A DNA stretch of 64,000 nt from positions 37,169,501 through 37,233,500 of the forward strand of contig CM045733.1 of assembly GCA_024760905.1 (NCBI GenBank), given 5' to 3'. Origin of the DNA: Plotosus lineatus. Lineage: Eukaryota > Chordata > Actinopteri > Siluriformes > Plotosidae. The notes under the pieces were generated by a model. The model worked only from the letters and a program-made list of their open reading frames with translations. It was not told where the DNA came from and searched no databases. A program made the translations under genes and the position numbers. Of the stretch, positions 53,993 through 64,000 are shown in pieces; the first letter of the stretch is position 1; every line of letters begins with the position of its first letter.

Positions 53993-54435
53993 CTTCTTCT
54001 TTTCCTTTCGGCTGTTCCCTTCAGGGGTCGCCACAGCAAATGATCTGCCTCCATCTCTCCCTATCCTCTGCATCTTCTACTCTTACTCCAACGACCTTCA
54101 TGTCCGCCTTCACTGCATCCATAAATCTTCTCTTTGGTCTTCCTCTGGGCCTTTTGCCTGGTAGTTCCAACCTCAGCATCCTCGACGTCTTCGACCAACA
54201 GTAGTCCAATTTCCATCAGCACCCTGTTGGTTGACAGCACTGATGGCGGTCGTTGTTAACCCGGGCCTCGACCGATCCGGTATGAATTTTGTTTTGATCA
54301 TTTGCATTTTTAAATGTGGCAGAAGTTTTACGCCGGATGCCCTTCCTGTCGCAACCCTCTGCATTTATCCGGGCTTGGGACCGGCATAAGGGGGAGAGAC
54401 ACTGGTTAGTGCCCCCCCCGCCTCATGGCTGCATT
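53993..54435 (-). mobile_element. 443-bp internally deleted RTE with perfect 18-bp TSD
   Basis: TSD acctactatattaaagat at 53975-53992 and 54436-54453, exact. From the 5' side (54435 downward): 'aatgcagccatgaggcgg', 8 G, the leader and the first codons ('NQQGADGNWTTVGRRRR'). The sequence then jumps at about 54182 straight to the RT C-terminus 'SRMLRLELPGKRPRGRPK', the stop and the (AAG)n tail. Both natural ends plus the TSD show that the shortened RNA itself was retrotransposed. Confidence 0.96.
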
Positions 54436-54469
54436 ACCTACTATATTAAAGATAAACATGTGAAAACAA

Positions 54470-54793
54470 GGGACAGTGGTGGTATAGTGGTATAGGGCGC
54501 TGGATCGCTGATCCAAAGGTTGGGGGTTCGAGTCCCACTCTCCACAAGGTTGTCACTGTCCTCCCCAGTGCAGCTAACTGAGTTATCAAAGGCCGGCCAT
54601 GTCTCTCACTGTCTATGGTGTGAGGCATGTAAAAGAACCATTGCTGACTTTCGACAAGAGTAGGCTTTCCGCCCTGTGAAGGCCTGGTGAGCTGTCCAGG
54701 GTGTACTCTGTCCTCCCCCAAAGTTGGCTGGGATGGGCGCCAGCCTCCCCACAACCCTAATTAGAATTAATCGGTTACATAAAATGAATAATG
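54470..54793 (+). mobile_element. SINE-A, L2-type tail, 12-bp TSD
   Basis: TSD atgtgaaaacaa at 54458-54469 and 54794-54805. Well-preserved head ('gtggtatagtggtatagggc', 'gggggttcgagtcccac'). The 'ctgcaaagccgtcagcgtg' body segment has been lost at about 54666. Tail 'gaattaatcggttacataaa'. Confidence 0.95.
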
Positions 54794-54901
54794 ATGTGAA
54801 AACAATAAATATTCCATAATAATAATAAGGCTTGTACATTAATAATATTTAATAATAAATAATAATAAAACAAGAATTCACAATAAGACAACTAACCCTT
54901 C

Positions 54902-55202
54902 GTGGGGCCGGTGGCATAGTGGTTAGGGTGCTGCACTCATGATTGGTAGGTTGTGTGTTCAAATCCCAGTTAGACCGCCACTGTGCTAAGACCCCTGGGC
55001 AAGGTCTTAACCACAAGTGTGTCTCTGTTCACCCAGCAGTATAAATGGGTACCAGTAAAAAATAGACTGGGAAGGTAACCTACAATAGACTAGTGTCCCA
55101 TCCAGGAGGAGTTGAACTCCAAGTCGCTTCACGCGCTACGGAAACTGAGGATAAGCACTGGTCCAATGAGCCACTATGGCTCGGGTGTAAAAAGCCAAAA
55201 GC
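54902..55202 (+). mobile_element. SINE-B with TSD, full length
   Basis: TSD caactaacccttc (54889-54901) and caactaatccttc (55203-55215), one mismatch. Head 'ggccggtggcatagtggtta', B box 'gtgtgttcaaatccc', body 'cactgtgctaagacccctgg' and 'gtaccagtaaaaaatag', then 'ggataagcactggtccaatg' and a 'ctcgggtgtaaaaa' end. Confidence 0.94.
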
Positions 55203-55339
55203 CAACTAATCCTTCTAATTATCGACTGCGGCAAAGATGTCACATGCGAAGATGTAACGTGGGCAGGCATGAGGTGGTGTGTAACAGAGAAAGAAGAGAA
55301 GGATTTTGTTCGCGTGCACGCTATGAATCCCAGCAAGGA

Positions 55340-55528
55340 AAGGCTCGTGATGAGCTCCCACAAGGTTCCGATGGTCGACGGAGCCATTTGGAAGAAACGT
55401 GCAACATTCACATGTTTTTTACCAGCATCAATTTTCTTGATAATAGCTATCTTTGTTTCTAATGAGATGGCTTGCCGCTTTTTCTGATTACCACTATCAC
55501 TCGTCGGCTTACGCTTCTGACCAACCAT
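55340..55528 (-). pseudogene. Tigger-like transposase N-terminal HTH
   Basis: The minus-strand ORF starting at 55528 encodes 'MVGQKRKPTSDSGNQKKRQA' and 'LETKIAIIKKIDAGKKHVNV', then 'ARFFQMAPSTIGTL'. This is the CENP-B/psq-type helix-turn-helix with which pogo/Tigger transposases bind their ends. After about 60 residues the frame leaves the family sequence; the DDE domain has been deleted. The clean Met and intact HTH contrast with the lost catalytic part, a state that could only bind TIRs. Confidence 0.82.
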
Positions 55529-56271
55529 ATTTGCTTAGGGTTACAAAAGTCCGCAAAACAGTGCAAACACAAAGATAACAAAGACGACGTCTTAACACAA
55601 GGGTAACATGCAGTGAACTAGTAAGAAGGCGGGGCACGTTTAGTCTGTCATTTGTAAACATAGATGCAGCGTCATGTGGAAGTAGTGTATTACGTCAATG
55701 TATTATGTAGCTACGTCTCATACTACAGAGAGCATGCTAAACTCAAAATTTGACCTATTTTTTTTTTTTTTATGTAAAATCGAAAAAACGAACGAACGTA
55801 ACTCGGTCTGTACTGTACTAGAATTAAGTGTAATTGCGCATCCTCTGCAGTAGGTTGCAGTGAGAGCAGTGAGAGCGCCAATGCCACCTTCTGTAGAGGA
55901 TGCGCAATTACACTAGTTGGTAGTGGCACTCTCATTGTCGTGCTATGGTGTAAGCAAAAAGCACCGAGCAAACGATATGAAGTACAGTAAACAATATTTA
56001 TAGTTGCGCGTGGGGCGCTGGGGGGTTGAAATGTTTTTTCTTCCTTTCGGGGAATCACAGAAAATAATTGAGAAGCACTGCACAAGGAGTTGTCAGAGCG
56101 TGGAGGAATACACATAGAAGAATACAAGGCTGAACGGCCTGGAAAGCCATTTCCCCAGCAGAGTTTGTAAATCAAAATGTTGCTCGTTGGGGGCAGATTT
56201 TTGGTAGGATCGAAGCTCGTATCATGGAAAATTCATTATAAAAGACACTCGTAAGTCAAGGTGCCACTGTA

Positions 56272-57226
56272 CTAAAATGCATGCACAGTTTAAATAATGT
56301 GCTTTTTTCCTGAAAACTGGGAAAATTTTATATATTTCCTTGTATTTTTGGGTGGAATTTTATTGAAATTCTAGGATTTTAGAATCGCTAATGTTCACAG
56401 AAGTTTTCCAGCATTTTCATTTGCTTCATCCTAGCGATAGCGAACTAGTCATGTGATGCAAACTAAATATGCTTAGTTTGTCATTGATTGAAATGAGCTA
56501 TATAATCCTACTCATATGGTCAAATGAAAATTTTCAATAAAAACTGGCAAAAAATGGGAAAAGAAGCCAAAGTCAGGCTTGTACTAAGAAATGGATGTAT
56601 TCTTCAGCATCACAACTAAAATTTAATTGAATTGATTAAAGTTTCTGCCTTAAAAAGCCATCTCTCTAATTGATAATCAAAGGGATTCTGACTAGCACGG
56701 ACAAAATATATTACGGTAATTATTGTTTATTTAACTCAACTAATTTACTTAATAATTAATTACTCCCTATTTTTACACTAAATCTTTGGGTGTATAAACA
56801 ATATGATTTGTGAAGTGTCTGGAATAAGAACAGTCACTGTGCAATACTGTGATATTTTCAGCTTTCATTTCATCCATGTATTATCTATATCACATACCTG
56901 TCAAGTTCACAGGGAAGCTGAAACCATTCCCAGCCGACTTCAGGATACACCCTGAACAGATCTCCAATCTATTAAAAGAATAACACAGACACAAACAACC
57001 TATGGTGACTTTAGAGTAGCCAGTAACTATGATGTAATGTCCATTACTTTGGACACTGGGAGGAAACCAAATTATCGAGAGTAAACATACTAAGGCATGG
57101 GGAGAACACATAAACTCCATCTAAAAAGACACCAGTCAGTCACAGGGTCAGAACCCAGATCCTTCTCACTGTGCAGTTTAATCCCTGCATCACCCTATTA
57201 AAACCTTACAAAAATATTATGAAATT
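56272..57226. other. AT-rich; old SINE-C-like copy at 56885-57195
   Basis: The first 600 bp hold nothing recognisable. 56885-57195 (minus) resembles a decayed SINE-C: 'tgggaggaaaccaaattatc', 'gggagaacacataaactcc' and a degraded tRNA-like head near 57190. Confidence 0.45.
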
Positions 57227-57284
<58 letters not shown>

Positions 57285-57302
57285 ACATATTATACATATA
57301 TA

Positions 57303-57381
<79 letters not shown>

Positions 57382-57410
57382 GTATAATATGTATACATAT
57401 ATATATATAA
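57227..57410. repeat. Long AT/TA compound microsatellite
   Basis: About 180 bp of AT repeats interrupted by 'gtatacatattatacat'-type motifs arranged nearly symmetrically. Frames encoding YIYI are artefacts. Confidence 0.97.
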
Positions 57411-58230
57411 AATTTAATAATATATACTGTACAGTAAATATAGTAAAGTGATATATGATATGATGTGAATATGAAATGATATAACCCTACACCACTTTAG
57501 ATTAACGATCCAGCTGTTCAGCAATACTGTTTAACAGTTATCGAGTGTATTCTATTTTTATAAGTACCTCAAAGGTAATTATTTGTACACATTATGTATC
57601 TTGGAAACATATATGACATCTTTGGTTCTCAAAAAGGTACACAGCATTAGCTTCAGGTTAAAAAAAACAGATCAGGGGACATTAGGGTAAGGACAAATTT
57701 GTTTATTGTACCCTTTTTCTGACTCTACATGAGAATAGGATACACGGGACTTGACTGACCCTCCGGAATGCCAGAGCTCACACTTTCTATTTTTGTAACT
57801 GTGCTGTAGCTATTTCCCGCATTTACAACTGCTCAGTTTATAAATACACAACGTTGCTCAAACCTAAAACCACGGCTTTATTTTCACGAGAACTGCACGT
57901 CCTTCAGTAGCCTGTTCTTTCTAAAACAGGCAGAGGAAAGGCGAGACTCACATCAGCATCAGCATCCGCACATTACGGGTTGATAGAAATAGGGCTCGCG
58001 CCAAGCTGCTATTTTTGGCTCGGCAGTGTTTCCAGGGGAAACCTAATGATGCAATGACGTCAATGCGGGTCAGTGGCAGACTAGAGTAATTGAATGCGGC
58101 CGGTAAGATTCTTCAGTAACGCAGGAGGAGATAACGCAGTGGGACTGTTCAATACAGACACAGACGGATATAACACGGCTGTGTATCCGGACAAAATCCG
58201 CGCGCGGACGAAGCGGAGAGCATGGAATTA

Positions 58231-58290
<60 letters not shown>

Positions 58291-58935
58291 TCTGAGGTGC
58301 ATTTTTATAAAGCCGATGGATTTTTTGTTTGTTTGTTTTGTTTTTTGTTTGTCTTCGTCCTAAGAAGACCCACGTGTTCCTTTTTTAATGCTACTGGCCT
58401 TTTTTGACGATGATAGCGTGAAGGGTGAGCTGTAAAAGGAAACTCAATTTTCATTCACTCCTTTCTTCCTTCTTGTACACGAGCAGTCTTTTATAAGCGT
58501 CTACAGATGTGTTATAAAGCGCGTGGTTCATTCTGCTCAGTTTATTCATGTGCACGCGTTTAACTCAGCTGTAACTGCACACTGAAATACATCGGGATTC
58601 CCCTTTTTTAATCAAAATGTCCTGATGTCGTTTCTCAGTCAAAATGCAATTTCAAACACTGATTCGTGACTGAAGTGGTGGCTTTGAGCTTGGCGATGTG
58701 GAACAGGCTCCATGCACAAACTCCATTTAGGTATGTTACCCTTTCATAAAAACACATCCATCTGCATATTTATAGCGCTCGAATTATTTAAGTTTGGCTT
58801 AAAGACCATTTTATGACAAGACATACCAAAAGGCTTAAATTCTATTTAATCATAATTTACATTTCTGTTGCTGCACCATAACATGATCTCAGGAAGAACA
58901 ACACACAGCAACAAGTATTATCAGAGGTGTGGTGT

Positions 58936-58938
<3 letters not shown>
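57411..58938 (+). promoter_or_regulatory. Candidate host promoter/first-exon region
   Basis: The 57880-58740 part has more CpGs than its AT-rich surroundings and no recognised transposon. It contains a perfect CRE TGACGTCA (58055-58062), a CArG/MEF2-like 'ctatttttgg' (about 58010) and 'gtgtttccaggggaaacc'. After a CT/CA microsatellite (58231-58288) comes a TATA-like 'cttttataagcg' (about 58490). Near 58696 a short 'ATGTGGAACAGG' frame runs to a donor-like 'ttag|gtatgt' at 58730. No conserved protein is recognisable; a coding exon is speculative. Confidence 0.35.
58231..58288. repeat. (CT)n(CA)n compound microsatellite
   Basis: About 12 CT units then 16 CA units. Confidence 0.97.

Positions 58939-58995
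<57 letters not shown>
58939..58995. repeat. (CA)n(GA)n compound microsatellite
   Basis: CA units followed by GA units. Confidence 0.97.
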
Positions 58996-59119
58996 CCACC
59001 TTGTTATGGAATCTATATATATCCAACTAAAAAGACTTTCGAGAGAAAAACAACCAAATTTACAAAATAATTGTGTGGAAGGGAAGAAATGACAAGGTGT
59101 TGTTTTCTTCTTTTTCTGA

Positions 59120-59430
59120 CTGCATGGTGGCGTGGTGTGTGTAGCACATCCGCATCACAGAAAGAAGGTCCTGGGTTCGAGTCTCTGGCTTGTCGAGGGC
59201 ATTTAAGTGTCGAGTTTGCAGGTTCTCTTTGTGTTTGAGTGGGTTTCCTTGAGGTACTCTGCTTTCCTCCCGCAGTTCAAAGACATACACATTAGGCTGA
59301 TTGGCAGTTTCAGATTGCTCTTAAGTCTGAGTGTATGCCCTGTCTTAGCCCTCAGCTGGCTGAGATATGCTCCAGTCTCTTCATCACACTAATAAGATTA
59401 GTTCAGCAAATTAATGGATAGATGGATGAA
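59120..59430 (+). mobile_element. SINE-C-like copy
   Basis: 'gcatggtggcgtggtgtgtg' head, 'ggtcctgggttcgagtctc' B box, 'cgagtttgcaggttctcttt', 'gggtttccttgaggtactct', and an L2-like end 'agctggctgagatatgctcc' with (atgga)n. The L2-type tail shows that this family also ends like an L2 LINE. Confidence 0.75.
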
Positions 59431-59596
59431 TGGATAATTTATATTTGTTATGAATTTGGTTTTCCTTCAATCACAGTATTGTGTAATTATTGTGCTTCAC
59501 TAGCAATATTACTAACAGTGTAGTGTCATGAATACACATCTGAAATGAAGCTGGTGGTGAGAACCCCCAGGAGGTTTTATATATTGCATACCTGTA

Positions 59597-59656
<60 letters not shown>

Positions 59657-60285
59657 ATTAATGTTAGTGCAAGAATGAACAGTAAAAATAACAGCTATAT
59701 TTATTTCATGAAGCAAAGCTCTTGGACAATGAAAATGTGAATATGAAAAGATGCACCATACCCTTCAGGTTCTCTGCAATTCAAGTGTTTCAAGTCTCTT
59801 CCAACAGTTTAAAATAAATACTATTAGATAAGAGAAAAAAACAAATACTGTACATATTATGTGAATAAATATGATTCATGTAATATGCATATGATTTAAT
59901 GACACTTAAGCCTCTTTCACAAACAACCTGGAAATTTAATTTTCATTTTTTGTTTATTTATTTATTTTGCCTTAAAAATTTATCAGGGCTACAACAGATG
60001 AGACTGACGCAGGTTTGTGTGAGGTAGATTTCAAAGCCATGTTACATTACATACATATAAAGTATGTGCTGCATGTCTTAGCATTAGGTATTCATTTTAA
60101 TGCTTAGGCCACACTGCAAGGGCACAGGGACAATTCTGAGACTGATTCACCCTAATGACCACTGCATTGGGTCTATTTGAATGAGTATCTGTTGAGAGTG
60201 ATGCAAAATCTGATTTCAAACCAATATGTTTATTATTAATTAGTGTATCAGCTTTGTCAAAGAGGGGGAGGCTAGGGAATCTATA
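59431..60285. other. No gene; (AT)n at 59607-59650
   Basis: AT-rich sequence with a TG/TA repeat. No supported feature otherwise. Confidence 0.5.
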
Positions 60286-60738
60286 GTGGCTCAACCAACA
60301 TTAGTGTTTGACGAGTCAGAGCAGTGGGAAATGATAGTTGACCTGGGCCAGAGGCTGGTCTTTCCAGAGATAGTCCAGACTACTCTAAGGCCTGATATCG
60401 TCATTTGGTGCGCAAAGAACAAGAGGATTGTAATCGTTGAACTCACGGTACCCTGGGAAACAAGATGTGAGGAAGCATTCGAGCGCAAGAGAGCCAAGTA
60501 CGCTGAGTTGGTTGAACAGTGCCAGCAACGAGGTTGGAAGTTTTGGCTTTTTCCTGTAGAAGTAGGAGCTAGAGGATTCGCTGCGCAGTCCTTAAGAAGA
60601 ACATTAGGAAGCCTAGGTGTCAATGGCAGGGACAGGAAGAGAACTATAAAAGCAGTATGCCAAGCAGCTGAAAGATCATCGAGCTGGCTATGGCTGAAGA
60701 AAGAGGAGAAAAGCTGGAAGCTATCAGCTGACACGTAG
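60286..60738 (+). CDS. Hero/R4-like LINE restriction-like endonuclease, C-terminal fragment
   Basis: A 150-codon open frame covering the C-terminal endonuclease domain: 'EQWEMIVDLGQRLVFPEIVQ', 'TTLRPDIVIW' (PD motif), 'IVIVELTVPWETRCEEAFER' (E of the PD-(D/E)xK fold, followed by 'KRAKYAEL'), 'FPVEVGARGFAAQSLRRTLG' and 'AERSSSWLWLKK'. The frame is intact, and the PD and E residues are present. No RT is upstream, so it is a 5'-truncated insertion; the Met is incidental. A 3' UTR with 'ttaaagggtcgaaacattca' follows to about 60870. Confidence 0.88.
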   Translation: MAQPTLVFDESEQWEMIVDLGQRLVFPEIVQTTLRPDIVIWCAKNKRIVIVELTVPWETRCEEAFERKRAKYAELVEQCQQRGWKFWLFPVEVGARGFAAQSLRRTLGSLGVNGRDRKRTIKAVCQAAERSSSWLWLKKEEKSWKLSADT

Positions 60739-60870
60739 TGGTGAGACGTCATCACTGCGGACCCACCACCCTGAGAGTGTCCCGGGTTTAAAGGGTCGAA
60801 ACATTCATTGACGGGTGGTCCCCAGCTGAAGAAATCAGCTGAGTTAGCAGCAGTAGCTGTTTCATGTACA
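60739..60870 (+). mobile_element. Hero-like LINE 3' UTR
   Basis: 'gtgagacgtcatcactgcgg' to 'agcagtagctgtttcatg'. The 'gggtttaaagggtcgaaaca' segment resembles the 3' UTR of the 61455 copy ('aaggggtcaaaacatac' on its minus strand), supporting a shared family. Confidence 0.6.
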
Positions 60871-60964
60871 CCAACTCTCTTGTATGAAAATGGAAGCTTG
60901 ACAGACAGAGGATGAATACACAGTGACTGTTGAGTGGAACTTATACTGATCTGAAATCATGTGT

Positions 60965-61307
60965 CCAGTTCATTTTCTGTAACCGCTTCATCCTAATTAG
61001 GGTCGCGGGGAGGCTGGTGCCCATCCCAGCCAACTCAGGGCGAGGGCAGAGTACACCCTGGACAGCTCGCCAGGCCTTCGCAGGGCGGAAACACGCTGAC
61101 GGCTTTGCAGCCTACTCTTGTCGAAAGTCAGCAATGGTTCTTTTACATGCCTCACACCATAGACAGTGAGAGACATGGCCGGCCTTTGATAACCCAGTTA
61201 GCTGCACTGGGGGGGGACAGTGACAACCTTGTGGAGAATGGGACTCGAACCCCAAACCTTTGGATCAGCGATCCGGCGCCTTATACCACTAGACCACCAC
61301 TGCCCTG
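60965..61307 (-). mobile_element. SINE-A, L2-type tail, 13-bp TSD
   Basis: TSD tgaaatcatgtgt at 60952-60964 and 61308-61320, exact. Minus-strand copy with all blocks and few changes: L2-like tail 'catcctaattagggtcgcgg', body, and head 'ccactagaccaccactgccc'. The best-preserved L2-tailed copy. Confidence 0.96.
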
Positions 61308-61454
61308 TGAAATCATGTGTATTCATGAGAAATTTTATGAAACCATTTGCCAAGAACCTGGATCACCGGTTACAAGTCTGAGCCAGAAACATAATCTGAA
61401 ATGTATGACATATCATTCCAAATCATAAGAAAAAACAAAGAGCCTCCAAGTTGG

Positions 61455-64000
61455 TTTAATACAGCTGGTGTTATTGTTGCTGCACTGCCGACATCTTCAG
61501 CCGAGGCCATCCATCAGTGTATGTTTTGACCCCTTGCTCAGTACACTCGGATGGGGGGGTCCAGAATGATGATCAATCACTGCACGTGGTTGGTGGGTCT
61601 CCAGCTACTTGTACCACTCTTAATCCATACCCAGAAAGATGATTTTTCTGTTGCTTGGGCCATTCTCTGTATTGCTGTTTGTCTGCTTCTGCCTTTTATT
61701 CCCAGTGCAGAGAATAAATGCCACGCTGACTGTGCTGTGAAGCCTCTGCAATTGCCATCTGGCTTCTCTGCATTATACCAATAGAGTCCCATACTTGGTC
61801 TTTTGCCTCTCGTGTGCTTCACTACATCTTGCCTCCCATGGCACTGTCAACTCAATTAGAATGATCTTTGTTCCTTGTGACCATAGAACCATGGTTGTTA
61901 GGTTCGTTGTTACTATTTCTGGAAATTTCAATTTTTAATTCAGGTCTACAGTGAATTTCCAGTCTCTCACCTGATCTTGGATCCCAGTTTTATTGCACAC
62001 GCTTTTCTTTTCTATCTCCTAAAATATTAAATGTGATGGTTCAGTTACTTATTCCTCCCCCTTCTGTCATTGTTTGCATGCTATCCTCATTAAAATATGA
62101 AAACCTATAAATGTTTGGGTGGTTTTAGTTAAAGCAGACACTCTTTTTTCATCTGTGTGATTTTGACAAAGATCAGATCACATTTGATGGTGATTTTATG
62201 CAGAAATGTGAGAAATTCCAAAAGGTTCAGATACTTTTTCATACCACTGTAGGGAAACAAGGACTAGGTATGTCCAAAAGCTGATACTGGAAGAAAGCTT
62301 GGAGTACCTTTTCATCTTTGGAATCTTTCAGTCATGATTACTCGTGCTTTCCCAGCCTTATATTCCTCCACTACTGATGTGAATGGGAGCTGGAGCTTAG
62401 CTGTTTTGTTGTAGATTGAGATAGTTCAGTGGAACTCCTAGCCATTTCCGGAGGTGCTTGTTGATGGTCATCTCCGCTGACTCTACTGTTGATGCAGTGA
62501 TCTCATAAAGCATCAATTGCCAGGCTAATCATGGTAGAAGTCCTTCCTAGTACATACATGCTTTAAACTTCCCTGGGAGGTTAGTCTTATCTGTTTTTCA
62601 TCCCTTCACCAACTTGCTGTTTTATTCTGCTGATGTTGGCTTTGTCTCCAAGTGTTTCATCAATCCATTTCCCCAGACATTTCATTGGTTTTTAGAGATG
62701 GATGAGATATTTTCACCTTGGACTGTCAGTCGTTATCACTCAGTTACTTTATCCTTCTTCATGATCAAGGATCTTGAATTCTTGGGCTTGAATGTCATTC
62801 TGGCCCACACTGTTGTCTCTTCAAGAGCTTTCAGTATCCATCTTGCCGTACAAGGGTGTCTGTGGTTATGATTAGATCATCCATGAAGCCTCTGCTTGGT
62901 GGTTGTCTTGTGTTGGATGTTTTCAGGCCTTTTGTCTCCTTCTCCAGCTTTGATGATCATGTTCATGCCCATTAAAAACACAATCACTGAGATAGTGCAT
63001 CCAGTCACATTACCTTTTTCCAGCATCTGTTAAGAAGTTGTGAAACTTTTTGTTGTGAATCTCAGTATATTCCACTGAAATAACTTCTTATGAGATTCCT
63101 GAAGTGCTCTTGTATGTGATACTGTCTGAATGCCTCATTTATGAGCATGTGTGGGATGGTTCCATAAGCATTAGCTAAATCCAACCATACAACTGTCAAG
63201 TCATTGTTGTTGACTTTGGCTTCCTGGATAAGTTGTGTGATGATGCTTGTGTGTTTGATGCACCTTACAAATCCAGGTACTCGTTTCTGTACAGATGTAT
63301 CAACATACTGGTTCTTGGTCATGTATGTGGTCATCCTCCTTGGTACTGAGCAGAAGATTTTGCCTTCTATGCTTAGGAGGGATATTGTCTAGAACTGGTT
63401 GCTCTGATTTTTCTTTGGAACAAAGCATCCGTCTGCTCTCTGCCAGTCTGATGGTATCTTTCCTCCATATTACTTTTAGCAGTTTCCACAGATGTTTTAG
63501 GATCTTGGGGCACTTCTTGTAGACATTGTAGGGAATGCCATTTGGGCCTGGTGCTGATGTTGTTCTGGCTTTCCTCACAGCATCTTGCACTTCTTTCCAT
63601 AATGGTTCCTTGGCATTTATTGGCACCAGTTTGTCCACTGCCTCTCATCATTGTGTGTTTCTGCAAGATGTTTCTCTACTTCTTCTTTTGGGCTCTGAAG
63701 TGTTCCTATTTTAGTGCCGACTCGTGTTTCTTTGGTGAATTTGAATGTGTTGGCTATGAAGCTTGCTCTCTTTCTTGTTCTAACTTGTCTGGCTTTTCTT
63801 ATTCTTTCGGCTTTCTGTAGGTTGTTTCTCTTCTCTCTCTCAAACATGATCTCAACTCACTGAGGGCTTCCTTCTCATTTGCACTTGTTGTTCTGTACTG
63901 TCTAGTCATGGTGTTCAACTCTGTTCTTAGTTGTTGTATTTCCTGTTGGGCGTCTTTTTGGTCTACCCTGTGGCTTTTGCTTCTCTCTGATTTCTGCTAC
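61455..64000 (-). pseudogene. Hero/R4-like LINE, extends beyond window
   Basis: Read from the window edge downward. 64000-63617: basic 'REKRNNLQKAERIRKARQVR' and 'ANTFKFTKETRVGTKIG'. RT start 'PLWKEVQDAVRKARTTSAPG' (about 63590). RT palm piece 'NNDLTVVWLDLANAYGTIPH' (about 63200; the D-x-x-N-A-Y-G motif holds the first Asp). A frameshifted middle follows, then the endonuclease end at 61822-61577 ('NCRGFTAQSAWHLFSALGIK', 'TEKSSFWVWIK'). The 3' UTR lies near 61455-61560. The PD/E part of the endonuclease is disrupted by stops (61860-61930). This is the longest Hero-like copy in the window and it retains the RT N-terminus. Confidence 0.8.

Larger units (their letters stand above)
53820..56269. 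mobile_element. pogo/Tigger-like element carrying three nested retroelements
   Basis: Ends cagtggtaccatgacttac and, inverted, cagtggcaccttgacttac give TIRs of 19 bp with two mismatches, flanked by TA at 53818-53819 and 56270-56271. Its own body matches the 26196-27105 copy. Nested inside are a deleted RTE (53993-54435), SINE-A (54470-54793) and SINE-B (54902-55202), each with its own TSD. Confidence 0.9.

Noticed and set aside
57171..57410. YIYIY-type proteins
   Set aside because: Translation of (AT)n microsatellite; the same applies at 6449, 11764 and 59471.
60097..60294. Small minus-strand ORF as a host gene
   Set aside because: No domain; lies next to a truncated LINE and in AT-rich sequence.

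Overview
This is a repeat-saturated stretch of a large animal genome, almost certainly a fish or another aquatic vertebrate. The evidence is the mixture of element types: RTE-type LINEs with (AAG)n tails, Tc1-like transposons with IR/DR ends, a Sushi-like chromovirus, LINEs with a restriction-like endonuclease (Hero/R4-like), pogo/Tigger-like and hAT-like DNA elements, several tRNA-derived SINE families and many long AT, CA and CT microsatellites. I recognise no host protein-coding exon. The species cannot be named from the sequence.

Layout. 1-10 kb: 3' half of an RTE LINE (open reading frame to 1513), an 84-bp-arm inverted repeat, two decayed Tc1-like copies, an RTE 3' fragment, two related hAT-like copies, and an APE-type LINE (7304-10062) whose 5' end is an exact 171-bp tandem duplication with a pseudoknot topology resembling an HDV-like ribozyme. 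10-22 kb: a hAT element with a perfect 8-bp target duplication (TSD), then an old minus-strand Ty3/Gypsy element split by a younger Sushi-like chromovirus (15840-20842, 362-bp LTRs, 5-bp TSD). 22-34 kb: SINEs, pogo-like elements, and RTE copies. 34-44 kb: a complete but dead Tc1 element (34477-36046), a Hero-like LINE, another long RTE copy, and hairpin repeats. 44-50 kb: more SINEs and a decayed non-LTR reverse transcriptase carrying a perfect 194-bp palindrome; each palindrome arm holds a consensus hammerhead ribozyme. 50-56 kb: two multi-level nests of retroelements inside pogo-like elements. 56-64 kb: AT repeats, a CpG-richer single-copy island with a perfect CRE (possible host promoter), and two more Hero-like LINE copies, the last running off the window.

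How the parts relate. One SINE head and body (here SINE-A) occurs with two different 3' tails. One tail resembles L2/CR1 LINEs. The other is a 5'-end piece plus a 3'-end piece of the RTE LINE present in this window. A 443-bp RTE copy at 53993-54435 joins the same two ends naturally and has a perfect 18-bp TSD, so internally deleted RTE RNAs were mobile. The strongest unusual signals are (1) the double-hammerhead palindrome, (2) the duplicated HDV-like LINE 5' end and (3) the internally deleted RTE series and its link to the SINE tail. All need folding, alignment or biochemical tests that I could not run.
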